Of a DNA stretch of 64,000 bases, positions 35,990 to 45,253 are shown piece by piece. Source of the stretch: G963667675 sp965197565 (GTDB taxonomy: Bacteria; Chloroflexota; Dehalococcoidia; Lucifugimonadales; UBA3495). The position numbers and the translations under genes were made by a program. Every line of letters starts with the position of its first letter. Within the stretch, counting starts at the first letter, position 1. Under the pieces are notes generated by a model. That model saw nothing but the letters and a program-made list of their open reading frames with translations, was not told where the DNA came from and did no database searches. Where the stretch lies: NCBI GenBank assembly GCA_965197565.1, contig CBDANK010000004.1:1550001-1614000 (forward strand), in the 5' to 3' direction.

Positions 35990-36997
35990 GTGAGTGACAG
36001 GTTAATTACTTACTACACCGGCTTTCCATCATTCTTCAATGCGCCTATCAGGGACCAAGAACAGGTCGAAGAAGGGATGCTGGTAGTGGCCGGTGTGCCC
36101 ATAGACCAGGGCGTCGTCACCAGCAGGAGCGGGGCGCGCTTTGGGCCCCGGGGGATTAGGGAAGCGTCAATGTCAATCAGAGGCGCCTATGAGGTTTCGT
36201 CCGAGCAGACTCTCCGGGATGCCGACGGCGATATCTGGCTCCGGCCGAAAGAGTCCCCCAACATCGCCGACATCGGCGATTTTCACATCAACCCTACGGA
36301 CATCAGAGACACCACGGACACGGTGATCCAGGGGGTCTCCGACATCGTCGCACGAGGCGGCTTTCCCGTAATCTTGGGCGGCGATCATTATGTCGCCTAC
36401 CCCGGCTTCGCCGGTTTCGCCCGCGGCATGGCCGAGCGAAACCCTAACCCCCGGCTAGGCTACCTTCACATAGACAGCCATCCAGATTTTAGAGACAAGC
36501 ATGGCGTGGGAGGCAAGTACACCCACGGGACTCAGGTCCGGCGCTTGAGCGAAGACTCCAGAATATCTTACAAGAACATGGCCTGGGTAGGGCTTAACGG
36601 GGCAGTAATCGATCCCGCCCAGCACCGTATTTTCAACTCCGGCGGCATGAAGGTCATGTCCGCAAAAGTGGTGCGAGAACAGGGACCTGAAGAAGTGGTG
36701 AGGAGGGCCATGGAGGTGGTGGGCGACAGCACCGACGGCGTGTACGTGAGTATAGATATCGATGTGGTGGACGGGTCCCAGTCGCCGGGAACGGGAGCAG
36801 CGGTCTTCACTGGGATCACCACCACTGAATTACAGGGCATGATGGATGCGTTAAGCAGCTATGATGTCATCGGAGCCGTGGATATGTGCGAAGTCGCTCC
36901 TCCTCTGGACCCTACCGGCCGCACAATACATCTGGCGGCGCGCGCGCTTCTCAGCTTGCTCACTCCCCGGCTTCTTGACAGAGTGGATATCGAATAG
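35990..36997 (+). CDS. Ureohydrolase (agmatinase/arginase family)
   Basis: A 335-residue member of the arginase fold. Metal ligands are His in G-G-D-H-Y near 132, the D-S-H-P-D cluster near 162-166, and D-I-D near 251-253 in S-I-D-I-D-V-V-D, followed by S-P-G-T-G. The frame is open up to 35651 through the IS110 left end, but the GTG at 35990 with GGGAGG upstream fits the family length. It hydrolyses a guanidino compound to release urea or a related product; agmatine, arginine, guanidinobutyrate or formiminoglutamate cannot be told apart. The IS110 element directly upstream may affect its promoter. Confidence 0.9.
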   Translation: MSDRLITYYTGFPSFFNAPIRDQEQVEEGMLVVAGVPIDQGVVTSRSGARFGPRGIREASMSIRGAYEVSSEQTLRDADGDIWLRPKESPNIADIGDFHINPTDIRDTTDTVIQGVSDIVARGGFPVILGGDHYVAYPGFAGFARGMAERNPNPRLGYLHIDSHPDFRDKHGVGGKYTHGTQVRRLSEDSRISYKNMAWVGLNGAVIDPAQHRIFNSGGMKVMSAKVVREQGPEEVVRRAMEVVGDSTDGVYVSIDIDVVDGSQSPGTGAAVFTGITTTELQGMMDALSSYDVIGAVDMCEVAPPLDPTGRTIHLAARALLSLLTPRLLDRVDIE

Positions 36998-37045
36998 TTT
37001 TTCGTAAGCGCCCGAAATCTCCTCCCCAGTCTGGGCCGCCACCCG

Positions 37046-38326
37046 TTACGCCGAATCCCGGCCAGCAGTGTCCGAGTTGGCGGCGGCTGGGGGTTGGGTA
37101 ACTGGGCGCGAGACCAGGGGCGTGACCAGGAAGACCGGCAACAATAGCAACAAACCCATCATGGCGTTGCCGGAAATTGCCCATTGGGCGCTAATGGCGG
37201 CTAAAGCGCCCATTTCCAGGGCGCCCAATGGGTTCCCCGCCCCTATACAGACTCCCACCAGCCCCAACATTCTGCCGCGCATGTCTGGAGGCGCGGTCAG
37301 CATGGTAATAGTGCCCTGCATTGCGCTGAAACCGGCCTGTCCGATTCCACCCACCGCCAACAGTCCGAATGCCAGAGCGTACCAGGGGGACCAAACGAAA
37401 AGCAGCGCCATCAGCAGCACCGTAATGGAGCCTAAAACGAACACCCGGCCCAAATATTGTAGGTTCCGGGTCAACGCCATGACTGCGGCCCCAGCCAGTT
37501 GGCCGAAGCCTTCCGCAGCTACCAGTAAGCCCACCAGGGTGGCGCCTACGTGTAGGTAATCCCGCCCAATAACCGGAATGAACTGCCTCGCTGGAAAGGC
37601 TATGGTGTTCATTACAAAGGTCACGTACAGCACTCCCAGCAGCATGGGACTATGCAAAGCATAACTGACCGCCACTCCCAGGCCCTTCCAAACCGACTCC
37701 CTTTGGACGTGTCTCCGCAGGAGAGGAATTCTTACCCGGAATATCAGAAGGGTCATGATCGAAAGACGGACCGCCAGCAGCAATGAGTAAGCTCCGGTAA
37801 AGCCGACTGTATCGATCAAGATGCCGGCCAACAACGGGCCGATCATTTTACCGGTGGTACTGTTCACCACCTCCAATGACATGCCGTTGACCAGCCGTCT
37901 TTCGCCCACAATGTCCAGGATACCCGTCCGGCGGCAAGGTTCCTCCAGCGACCTAGCCACCCCGGTTGTGAAGGCCAGCAAAAACGCGTGCCAGGGTTGT
38001 ATCAAGTGTAAAATGATAAGTGTCAACAGGATGGCGGCAGCTGCGATATTGATGGTCTCGGATATTATCAGCATCCGCTGGCGGTTAAGCCGGTCGGCGA
38101 TAAACCCGGTGAACAATGAAAAGAAGGGCCATGGCAGGTTATTGAATACCAGCACCAGGCCCAACTGAAACGCGGAATCGGTGATCTGGAGGACCAGCCA
38201 GCTGAGGACCAGCAATTCCATCCCTCTGGCCACCTCGGCCAAAGCACCGACGCACCACAACGCGCGAAAATCGGCGTTCTGCAGAACGGAAAAGACGGGC
38301 GCCCGACCTTCCAGTTGGGACTGCAC
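37046..38326 (-). CDS. MFS transporter (enterobactin-exporter EntS-like)
   Basis: A 426-residue protein with about 12 hydrophobic segments. F-R-A-L-W near 18, and G-L-V-L-V-F-N-N-L-P-W-P-F-F-S-L-F-T-G-F-I-A-D-R-L-N-R-Q-R split by the A-motif loop near 75-85, resemble the MFS_3/EntS group of exporters. An operator-like palindrome lies about 45 bases upstream of the ATG. It is the last gene of a long minus-strand series. Confidence 0.85.
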   Translation of the reverse strand: MQSQLEGRAPVFSVLQNADFRALWCVGALAEVARGMELLVLSWLVLQITDSAFQLGLVLVFNNLPWPFFSLFTGFIADRLNRQRMLIISETINIAAAAILLTLIILHLIQPWHAFLLAFTTGVARSLEEPCRRTGILDIVGERRLVNGMSLEVVNSTTGKMIGPLLAGILIDTVGFTGAYSLLLAVRLSIMTLLIFRVRIPLLRRHVQRESVWKGLGVAVSYALHSPMLLGVLYVTFVMNTIAFPARQFIPVIGRDYLHVGATLVGLLVAAEGFGQLAGAAVMALTRNLQYLGRVFVLGSITVLLMALLFVWSPWYALAFGLLAVGGIGQAGFSAMQGTITMLTAPPDMRGRMLGLVGVCIGAGNPLGALEMGALAAISAQWAISGNAMMGLLLLLPVFLVTPLVSRPVTQPPAAANSDTAGRDSA

Positions 38327-38369
38327 CAGGCTACGCCCCCAGATGAAGTAGAGCCGATGTAATGAACGT

Positions 38370-38396
38370 CATTGTAATGACAGGTCAATTACAATG
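38370..38396. promoter_or_regulatory. Operator-like palindrome upstream of the MFS gene
   Basis: cattgtaat (38370-38378) and attacaatg (38388-38396) are perfect 9-bp inverted arms. The motif gtaatga also occurs at about 38359-38365 within a second small palindrome (aatga-acg-tcatt). This clustering about 45 bases before an exporter start is typical of a TetR- or MarR-type repressor site, but no regulator gene is in the window. Confidence 0.45.
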
Positions 38397-38475
38397 AAAA
38401 TGGGGTTTGACTCCGATGCAACGTTGGTCCGCGCGGCTGGCGGAGGCGCAAAGAAGGGTTCGTCGGGGAAGGAGC

Positions 38476-40440
38476 TTAGACTTTCTTGGCTGCCAGGTGG
38501 CCGGATAGAATTGCGTCGTGGATCTTCCTGGGGGCCTCAGCGTCTCCCACCAGTGATAGTTGCGGCACTTTGCCGTTCAACTCTTTGTATAGGGTGTCTT
38601 GGGCCCTTCGGTGGCCCGCATATACGAAGGTAGAAACCCCCTCTACTCTCCGCTCCTCCTCCGAGTAAACATTCTTCAAGACCACAGTCTCTTCCGTGAT
38701 CTCCTTTACCTCCGTATTGGGGGTGATGACCACTCCCTTGGAGAGGAGTCTTTTGTAGATTAGGGGTTTGTTGAAATGGTCAATATCCTCACCCAGGGAG
38801 TATAGATCGGTGACCACCTCCACCTTTCCCCCTTGATCGATGAGATATTCGGCCACAGCCGGGCCTTGGTGAAAAGCGTCCTGGTCTAGGACCAAGACCT
38901 TGTCTCCCCAATCTATCTTTTGAGTCAGCACGTCATCGATCAAGGCCACCGGCGCTGTTTCCACGCCGGGGATTTCGGGCATCTTAGGCTCTGAGCCCGT
39001 GGCCATTATCACAGCGTCCGGCTTTTCAGCCAACACCAAATCCATCGTTGCTTCAATTCCCAACCTGATGTCCACACCCAATTTCCTAACCTGAGTTTCC
39101 AGCCAGAGTACGATGCCTCCGAAGTCTCCTCGACCAGTGGCGTTGGTATAAGTGGTTATCTGTCCTCCCAGAACAGCCTTCCTTTCGAACAGAGTGACAT
39201 GATGGCCCCTCTCGGCGGCCACCCGGGCTGCTTCGAGGCCTCCGGGGCCGCCACCCACAACCACCACCTTTTTCTTTGTCCCGGCGGGCGGCAAATCCGC
39301 CAGTTCCCGCTCCCGACCGATCACAGCGTTGTGTACGCAGCCTATGCCGCCAAACCCGCCAACTCGACCAATACATCCCTGGAGACTGCCGATGCACGGG
39401 CGTATATCCTCTAACCGGCCGGCCATGGCTTTGTTCGCCATGTGGGGGTCGGCTATCTGGGCCCGGGTCATGGCGACCAAGTCAGCCTGTCCCTCGGCTA
39501 GAATCCACTCGGCTTGCAACGGATCGGTGATCCTGCCCACGGCTATCACCGGCGTGTGTACATTCTCCTTAACTTGGGCGGCCCAATCCAGCCATAGGCC
39601 CGTTTTGTACCAGAAGGGCGGCACCGCCGCGGTCTGGGACATGGGGTTCTCGGGGCTTGCGCCCACTACATTAAAGTAATCTATCTGACCGGTGGCCTCT
39701 AAACCCTCGATTATGGCCAGGTAATCTTGGCGGTCCAAGCCGCCTTCCAACTGTTCGTCTCCACCAACCCGCAGGCCCACGACGAAATCTTCCCCCACGG
39801 CGGTTCTTACTCTATCTATGACCTCCAGGATAAATCGCATGCGGTTGCCAAAGCTGCCGCCGTATTCGTCGGTCCGTTTGTTGGAGAAAGGGGACAGGAA
39901 CTGCTCGGGCAGATGATGATAGCCCACAAGGATTTCAACCCCATCGAATCTCCCCTTTTGGACCCGCAAGGCGGCCTGGGTATAGGCCTCCTGTACCATC
40001 TCGATATCTTCCTTCTCCATCTCGTGGGGGGTCTCTCGATGACTCCTTTCCGCTATAGGAGAAGGCGCTAGCAGAGCGTCGGGGTACATTCCGGAATTGC
40101 CCCGGTGGCCTCGGTGGGTTATCTGGGAGATTATCTTGGCGCCGTGTCCATGGACAGTGTCGGCCATTCTTTGGAGAAAGGGAATCACCCGGTCTTCGAA
40201 GAGGTCTACTTCGCCCCATGCGCTACCGGCCGATGAGCGGTGTACACCGGCGGAGCCGAAAGTAATAATCAAGCCGCAGCCGCCTTTAGCCTTTTCGGCG
40301 ACATAGGCAGTGTACCGGTCGCCCGGCATACCGTCGTCCACCAGCTTGGCGGTATGCGGCGTGCTTACCACCCGGTTTCGAAGGTCCAGGTTCCTCAGCC
40401 GATATGGGCTAAATAGATGCTGAAATTGAGAAGCAACCAT
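38476..40440 (-). CDS. OYE-family NADH:flavin oxidoreductase with FAD domain, copy 2
   Basis: A 654-residue paralog of 28680-30653: FMN barrel 1-340, then FAD/NAD domain from V-V-V-V-G-G-G-P-G-G-L-E near 395. The cluster motif reads C-I-G-S-L-Q-G-C-I-G-R and then Cys after 11 residues: the second of the four expected Cys is Ser. The 4Fe-4S cluster may be lost, altered or held by another ligand. Substrate unknown; 2-enoate/dienoyl reductases and dehydrogenases of methylated amines are relatives. Confidence 0.9.
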   Translation of the reverse strand: MVASQFQHLFSPYRLRNLDLRNRVVSTPHTAKLVDDGMPGDRYTAYVAEKAKGGCGLIITFGSAGVHRSSAGSAWGEVDLFEDRVIPFLQRMADTVHGHGAKIISQITHRGHRGNSGMYPDALLAPSPIAERSHRETPHEMEKEDIEMVQEAYTQAALRVQKGRFDGVEILVGYHHLPEQFLSPFSNKRTDEYGGSFGNRMRFILEVIDRVRTAVGEDFVVGLRVGGDEQLEGGLDRQDYLAIIEGLEATGQIDYFNVVGASPENPMSQTAAVPPFWYKTGLWLDWAAQVKENVHTPVIAVGRITDPLQAEWILAEGQADLVAMTRAQIADPHMANKAMAGRLEDIRPCIGSLQGCIGRVGGFGGIGCVHNAVIGRERELADLPPAGTKKKVVVVGGGPGGLEAARVAAERGHHVTLFERKAVLGGQITTYTNATGRGDFGGIVLWLETQVRKLGVDIRLGIEATMDLVLAEKPDAVIMATGSEPKMPEIPGVETAPVALIDDVLTQKIDWGDKVLVLDQDAFHQGPAVAEYLIDQGGKVEVVTDLYSLGEDIDHFNKPLIYKRLLSKGVVITPNTEVKEITEETVVLKNVYSEEERRVEGVSTFVYAGHRRAQDTLYKELNGKVPQLSLVGDAEAPRKIHDAILSGHLAAKKV

Positions 40441-40480
40441 TAGACTAACTTGGCCTCACCTGTAGAAACACCACTAGGAC

Positions 40481-41125
40481 CTAATGCAATGTCGTTGCCG
40501 CTCTGTGATCAATCTCCCGCTGCAATTCTTCTACATCGCATTCGACCATGCCCGTGTGGTCTTTCAATATCTGTGCGAAGGAGGGCAATTCACTGCGTTG
40601 GACTCGGTAGTCTTCCGACCATAACTTGGAGCGCAAAAACGCCTTGGGGCAGTGGGTAAACACTTCTTGGACGTCCACAACAATCGCCAGCTTCGGCAAT
40701 TTCCCCTGGTAGGCCATGTTTTGCAGCAATTCAGCGTCCCTGACCAAGCGGACTTTACCGTTGATCCTCAAGGTTTCGTTCATTCCGGGGATCATGAAAA
40801 TCAAACCAACCTGGGGGTTGTAGAGCATATTCAACAGCGTCCCTGAGGTATCCAGGCGGTTGTTGCCAGGCAGGTCGGGAATGGCTACGGTCCTGTCGTC
40901 CAGCACCCGGACGAACCCGGGGTAGTCTCCCTTGGGCGAGACATCGCAGCGGCCCGTGGCATCTGAAGTGCCAAGAAGCAAAAACGGGCTTTTCTCAATG
41001 ATAGCGCGGCAGTGTTTATCCAGCCGGTCGATTTGCTTGTTCAGTGCTCGCTCTGACGGCCAGCCGAATACGTCGCGCAACTCAGCTTCTTCGGTAATCA
41101 CGTCGGCAAAGCTAACGGTAGTCAT
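40481..41125 (-). CDS. Pyridoxamine 5'-phosphate oxidase-like FMN protein (MSMEG_1061 type)
   Basis: A 214-residue split-barrel flavin-binding protein. F-L-L-L-G-T-S-D near 48, D-V-S-P-K-G-D near 61, I-P-D-L-P-G-N-N-R-L-D-T near 82 and L-R-I-N-G-K-V-R-L near 120 are the usual PPOX-family blocks. It probably binds FMN or F420 and reduces or senses a small substrate. It follows the LLM gene on the same strand by about 145 bases. Confidence 0.85.
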   Translation of the reverse strand: MTTVSFADVITEEAELRDVFGWPSERALNKQIDRLDKHCRAIIEKSPFLLLGTSDATGRCDVSPKGDYPGFVRVLDDRTVAIPDLPGNNRLDTSGTLLNMLYNPQVGLIFMIPGMNETLRINGKVRLVRDAELLQNMAYQGKLPKLAIVVDVQEVFTHCPKAFLRSKLWSEDYRVQRSELPSFAQILKDHTGMVECDVEELQREIDHRAATTLH

Positions 41126-41269
41126 TTACTCCCCTCCGAATTCTCTCACTGGCTTGGGAACACCTATCGAAATGCTTCTGGCCAAACATTATACAACTAT
41201 CGGTCAGCAGCGTTATTTCCGCAGCGCAAGGCAAGCGCCGCTAGTAGTAGTTGTTAATGAACCGCAGCC

Positions 41270-42391
41270 TCAGTCCGCCGGTGTGGAAGCAACGGGCCTA
41301 TCGGCGAAGGCCGGGGTCACCTTCTCTCCAAAGAGCCGGAGGGACTTCTCCAGCAAATGGTCGGGCATGGGTCCAAAGCGGAACCGGCCGCCGAACACAT
41401 CGTAACCCATCATCTTGTGCGTTTCCTCAATGCGGCGAATAACCGTCTCCGGGCTCCCTACATAAGCCAGGTTATGCTCCAGCCAGAAGTCAATCCCGGT
41501 CCTCATGTTCATAAAGGTTTCCCGCCCCTTCTTGCGGTCAGGAATATCTGTCTCAGCTTTGGTATAAGTCTCTCGCGTCCCTAGTTTCACAGTTTGAAAT
41601 TTTTCCTCGCCCCAAGTGTAGGCTTGGGGCAGATAGAGGGCCGCCTCTTCACAGGCTTGTTCGTCTGTCTCGGCCACATATACCGACCGGGTGAGGAAGG
41701 AGGGCGGCCTGGGACCCTTGTGGCCTGAGTCCTTCCACATCCGCCTCCATAGGCTGAATATATCAGCGATACGCTGGTCGGGAAGCAAGAACATCCCCAC
41801 CCCGTACTTGCGGGCAACGCACAATTCCAGGGAAGCTTCACTGCGGCCGGCAAACCACATGGGAGGGTGAGGTTGCTGATAGGGATGGGGCAGGGGGATT
41901 ACCTCGTCGTAGTTGTAGTACTTGCCGTGGTAGGTGAACCTCTCCTCTTGCCATGCCTTCTCTATGACATCCAGGGCTTCGGCTCCGGCGGCACGCCGTT
42001 CCGAAATTGGGAATGCTACATTCCAACTGTTGAAGCTGTCCGGCGTAGACCCGACCCCGGCTCCAAACTCCAGCCGGCCGTGAGATAACTGGTCCACCAT
42101 GGCGCAGTCCATGGCTAGGCGCAGCGGGTCGTGGAAGGGTAAAAGGAACACCATAGCGCCTATTCTGATGGTGCTCGTATGCCGCGCCAGGGCGGCAAGA
42201 AAGACAGCGGGCGTCTGGACCTGGCCAACCACGTGGCCCTGATGCTCAATCACGAAGTGGTATTTGAATCCCACCTCCTCTTCCAATTGCACTTCCCGGA
42301 ACGACTGCTCGTAAGCGTCCACCGCTTGCGGAACGGAATCAAACCAGTTGTAGGAGCATTCGTCGAATACCCCAAATTCCAAATTTGACAT
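41270..42391 (-). CDS. LLM class flavin-dependent oxidoreductase
   Basis: A 373-residue luciferase-like monooxygenase. V-I-E-H-Q-G-H near 46, I-R-I-G-A-M-V-F-L-L-P-F-H-D-P near 75-88, and D-Q-L-S-H-G-R-L-E-F-G near 101 are family blocks. A long insertion near 210-270 sets it apart from the other LLM proteins here. A reduced FMN or F420 partner is required; the nitroreductase next door (42489) or the PPOX protein might supply one (inference). Confidence 0.92.
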   Translation of the reverse strand: MSNLEFGVFDECSYNWFDSVPQAVDAYEQSFREVQLEEEVGFKYHFVIEHQGHVVGQVQTPAVFLAALARHTSTIRIGAMVFLLPFHDPLRLAMDCAMVDQLSHGRLEFGAGVGSTPDSFNSWNVAFPISERRAAGAEALDVIEKAWQEERFTYHGKYYNYDEVIPLPHPYQQPHPPMWFAGRSEASLELCVARKYGVGMFLLPDQRIADIFSLWRRMWKDSGHKGPRPPSFLTRSVYVAETDEQACEEAALYLPQAYTWGEEKFQTVKLGTRETYTKAETDIPDRKKGRETFMNMRTGIDFWLEHNLAYVGSPETVIRRIEETHKMMGYDVFGGRFRFGPMPDHLLEKSLRLFGEKVTPAFADRPVASTPAD

Positions 42392-42488
42392 AGCTCACCC
42401 CCCTCTATAGCCAGGGTTTTGTCTCATGGCGTCTTTCCCAATGGGTCTGATGGACAATTTTACCGGACTCTCCCATTCGTGGTCGAAT

Positions 42489-43010
42489 CTAGACAGGCTT
42501 TACCGTTTCCCCGAAACGCTCCCAATGGACTATCTCTTCCATGGGTACCCTTGGGGTACCCTGACTCTTGGGGCCTTCCGCACGGTAGCCGAAGGGCAAT
42601 AGGGTTATTAGCTCCATAGCTTCCGGGATACTCAAGAGCTTCTTCACCGCCCGCTGTTGGTCTGCTTCACGCACCCCCACGAAGCACATCCCAATGCCCA
42701 GAGACCACGCCATCAACTCCATTTGCTGCAATGCTCTTCCCGCATCCAGTTGGGGCCTGGGAGCATTATCCATAACGATAGCAATGGCCAAGGGGGCTTG
42801 AGCGATGAATGATCCCTGAGTAGCGATTTTGCCCAAGGCCCCAAGCGTTTCCCGGTCTTGAACAACTATAAAGCGCCACTTCTGGGTGTTGCTGGAGCTG
42901 GGGGCCCACCGTCCGGCTTGAAGAATTTTGGTCAGCGCCTCTTGAGGAATCGGGTCTGGTTTGTAGTCCCGCACTGTCCGGCGGGACCGAATGCATTGGT
43001 AAACATCCAT
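42489..43010 (-). CDS. Nitroreductase family protein
   Basis: A compact 173-residue FMN oxidoreductase: S-R-R-T-V-R-D-Y near 9-16 and A-P-S-S-S-N-T-Q-K-W near 36-45, then L-G-I-G-M-C-F-V-G near 103. The family uses NAD(P)H to reduce nitro compounds, quinones or flavin. It lies 97 bases upstream of an LLM gene on the same strand, a common pairing of flavin reductase and monooxygenase. Confidence 0.9.
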   Translation of the reverse strand: MDVYQCIRSRRTVRDYKPDPIPQEALTKILQAGRWAPSSSNTQKWRFIVVQDRETLGALGKIATQGSFIAQAPLAIAIVMDNAPRPQLDAGRALQQMELMAWSLGIGMCFVGVREADQQRAVKKLLSIPEAMELITLLPFGYRAEGPKSQGTPRVPMEEIVHWERFGETVKPV

Positions 43011-43157
43011 CGTTTTTACTCCCGTGGATTATGTCCGCCACGCACTCAGAACAACGAGGCTCCGGTTTTATTCTGCCTGAGACTGTAGACGAGAGTTTGG
43101 AAACCGGAATGGAACCGTTCCAGGAACTTCACCGCTATTCGCCGGCACATCGCAGCA

Positions 43158-44303
43158 CTAGACTGACTCGGCCACTGCCTGGGAAACGGCCTGGGCCACT
43201 TCACGGTCCAAGGACCAGGGTATAATTCTCTCCGGTGTCGGCTCACTAACCAACGCCGCTAGGGCGTTGGCGGCGGCGAGCTTCATCCGGGTGGTCACTC
43301 TGACGGCATGGGAGTCCAGTGCGCCGCGGAAGACCCCGGGAAAGACCAGGCTATTGTTAATCTGATTGGGGAAATCGCTGCGGCCGGTGCCCACCACGAC
43401 GGCTCCGGCGGCCCGGGCAAGGTCCGGCCAGATTTCCGGGATGGGATTGGCCATTGCCAAAACGATGGGGTCTTTGGCCATCGAGGAGACCATCTCCGGC
43501 CCCACCGCTTCGGCTACTGAAAGACCGATCAACACGTCGGCCCCGCGCATGGCTTCGGCCAGTCCACCGTGAGTGTTGTCCGGGTTTGTCGTCTCCAGCA
43601 TGGCCGATTTCACCGGAGTCAGATCGGAGCGGTTGCGGGAGATGATCCCGGTGCTGTCCACCAAGGTAACGTCGGTGGCGCCGTAGTCCAACAGCAGCTT
43701 GGTAGAGGCAATACCCCCGGCTCCCGCGCCGGCGAAGACGAATTTTGTGTCTTCCATCTTGCGGCCAGTGACCAGTAGGGAATTGATCACTCCCGCCAGC
43801 ACTGCGATGGCGGTTCCGTGTTGGTCGTCGTGGAACACCGGAATGCCCAAGTCCTGAAGAGCGTCTTCGATGTCGAAACAACGGGGCGCGGCAATGTCTT
43901 CCAGGTTGATGCCGCCGAAACTTGGCGCCAGGTTGCGCACGGTCTGGATAATGGCGTCGTTGTCCTGGGTAGCTAGGCAGATGGGCAAGGCGTCGATGTC
44001 AGCCAAGGCCTTGAACAGGATGGACTTGCCCTCCATCACCGGCATTGCCGCTTCGGCCCCGATGTTGCCCAAGCCCAACACGGCTGAACCGTCGGTCACC
44101 ACCGCCACGGTGTTGCCCCGGTTGGTTAGGTAGAAGGACTCGGCCTTGTCTTCGGCGATGGCCATGCAGACCGAAGCCACCCCCGGGGTGTAAGCGATTG
44201 AGAGGTCGTCTAGGGTTTCCACCGCCATCTTTGAAGCGATGCTGACTTTGCCACGGCTGGCGCGGTGACGTTTGATGGCCTCGGAACCGTAGTCCATAGA
44301 CAT
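43158..44303 (-). CDS. NAD(P)-dependent malic enzyme (short form)
   Basis: A 381-residue malic enzyme without the phosphotransacetylase-like extension of MaeB. Catalytic Tyr in I-A-Y-T-P-G-V near 38, Lys in I-L-F-K-A-L-A-D near 98, metal ligands in N-L-E-D and F-H-D-D-Q-H-G-T near 134-164, and the Rossmann motif F-A-G-A-G-A-G-G near 189. It oxidises malate to pyruvate and CO2. AAGGAGG lies upstream of the ATG. Confidence 0.94.
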   Translation of the reverse strand: MSMDYGSEAIKRHRASRGKVSIASKMAVETLDDLSIAYTPGVASVCMAIAEDKAESFYLTNRGNTVAVVTDGSAVLGLGNIGAEAAMPVMEGKSILFKALADIDALPICLATQDNDAIIQTVRNLAPSFGGINLEDIAAPRCFDIEDALQDLGIPVFHDDQHGTAIAVLAGVINSLLVTGRKMEDTKFVFAGAGAGGIASTKLLLDYGATDVTLVDSTGIISRNRSDLTPVKSAMLETTNPDNTHGGLAEAMRGADVLIGLSVAEAVGPEMVSSMAKDPIVLAMANPIPEIWPDLARAAGAVVVGTGRSDFPNQINNSLVFPGVFRGALDSHAVRVTTRMKLAAANALAALVSEPTPERIIPWSLDREVAQAVSQAVAESV

Positions 44304-44438
44304 CAGATCACCTCCTTTCTGCGCGCCTACTAGAAAATGAATAGAAGAGTTTATGATACTTCAGGCTTATGATACTTCAATGGCCGCGACATCCCTTGCC
44401 GCGGCAATGCTCCCCACTGCCCAATGCCGCCCAATAAC

Positions 44439-44996
44439 TTAGACCGGTAACGCTTCCTCGGTCCTCTCCGCCGGCAACTCGACCCCGAAGGCGTTGATAT
44501 TGAAGGCAAGCAAGGCGTAGCAACCCATAAGGCTGGTAAGCTCAGTCAGTCCCAAAACTCCGAATTGGGCCAGCGCGGCGTCAAAAGTAGCCTGGCTGAC
44601 CCGGCGGGTGCGAAAGAACTCCCTGCCATAGCTGACCACGGCGGCTTCATCAGGCGCCAGTCCAGGAATCTCTTTATTGTCACGCAGGGCGTCAACTATG
44701 TCATCCTTCAAACCGGCGGTACGAGCCAAGGAGGCATGAGCGTTCCAGATGAACTGGCAGTCGTTCTCCCGCGCCGCCACAAGCATGCCAAGCTCTCTGA
44801 TCCGCGGCGTTAAGGATGTTTCCGTCCGCAGGTACAAAGCCAAGCCAAGGGCTCGCTGTGCCACCTCAGGCGCGTTCAGCATTACCGACCCAGGTCCGGT
44901 GGCAGGTACTTCACCGCGTTGCCGGACCAGTTCGTCAAAGGCAGCCCTTTGATTTTCAGGGATGGCGTCTCTGGACAAAGGGGGTATGCGGGCCAT
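44439..44996 (-). CDS. Carboxymuconolactone decarboxylase/AhpD-like protein
   Basis: A 185-residue CMD-fold protein. E-N-D-C-Q-F-I-W-N-A-H-A-S-L near 78-91 keeps one Cys and the His of the AhpD active site but not the C-x-x-C pair, so it is unlikely to be a disulfide peroxidase. The ATG at 44996, with GGGAGG upstream, is chosen over the longer frame (45038), which would overlap the VOC remnant. Role unknown; relatives act in aromatic ring degradation or peroxide defence. Confidence 0.85.
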   Translation of the reverse strand: MARIPPLSRDAIPENQRAAFDELVRQRGEVPATGPGSVMLNAPEVAQRALGLALYLRTETSLTPRIRELGMLVAARENDCQFIWNAHASLARTAGLKDDIVDALRDNKEIPGLAPDEAAVVSYGREFFRTRRVSQATFDAALAQFGVLGLTELTSLMGCYALLAFNINAFGVELPAERTEEALPV

Positions 44997-45007
44997 TGTG
45001 TCCTCCC

Positions 45008-45205
45008 TCAATTTGATGTGATGCTTCGATAGCGACAAGTATACGATAAATCAATGGGCGGCATCGATTGCATCAACCAGACCCCGTCCGCTCCCGAATC
45101 CCTGGGCTTCCTTTGCAACTCTTGCAATCCGAAGACTTTTTTGTAGAACTCGGCCGTCTTAGCCGGGTCCTCCGTCGACAAAGCAATGTGCTTGATTCGC
45201 GCCAT
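45008..45205 (-). pseudogene. Truncated VOC (glyoxalase) gene
   Basis: Sixty-five residues match the first half of a VOC domain: I-K-H-I-A-L-S-T-E-D-P, F-Y-K-K-V-F-G-L and G-V-W-L-M. The frame then runs into unrelated residues and stops; a normal domain needs about 120-140 residues. AAGGAG precedes the start. It looks like the 5' remnant of a deleted gene between the LLM and AhpD-like genes. Confidence 0.65.
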
Positions 45206-45253
45206 CATTACTCCTTCTGTTGCCTGCTCACTACGGTCTGCCGATATTGCCGG

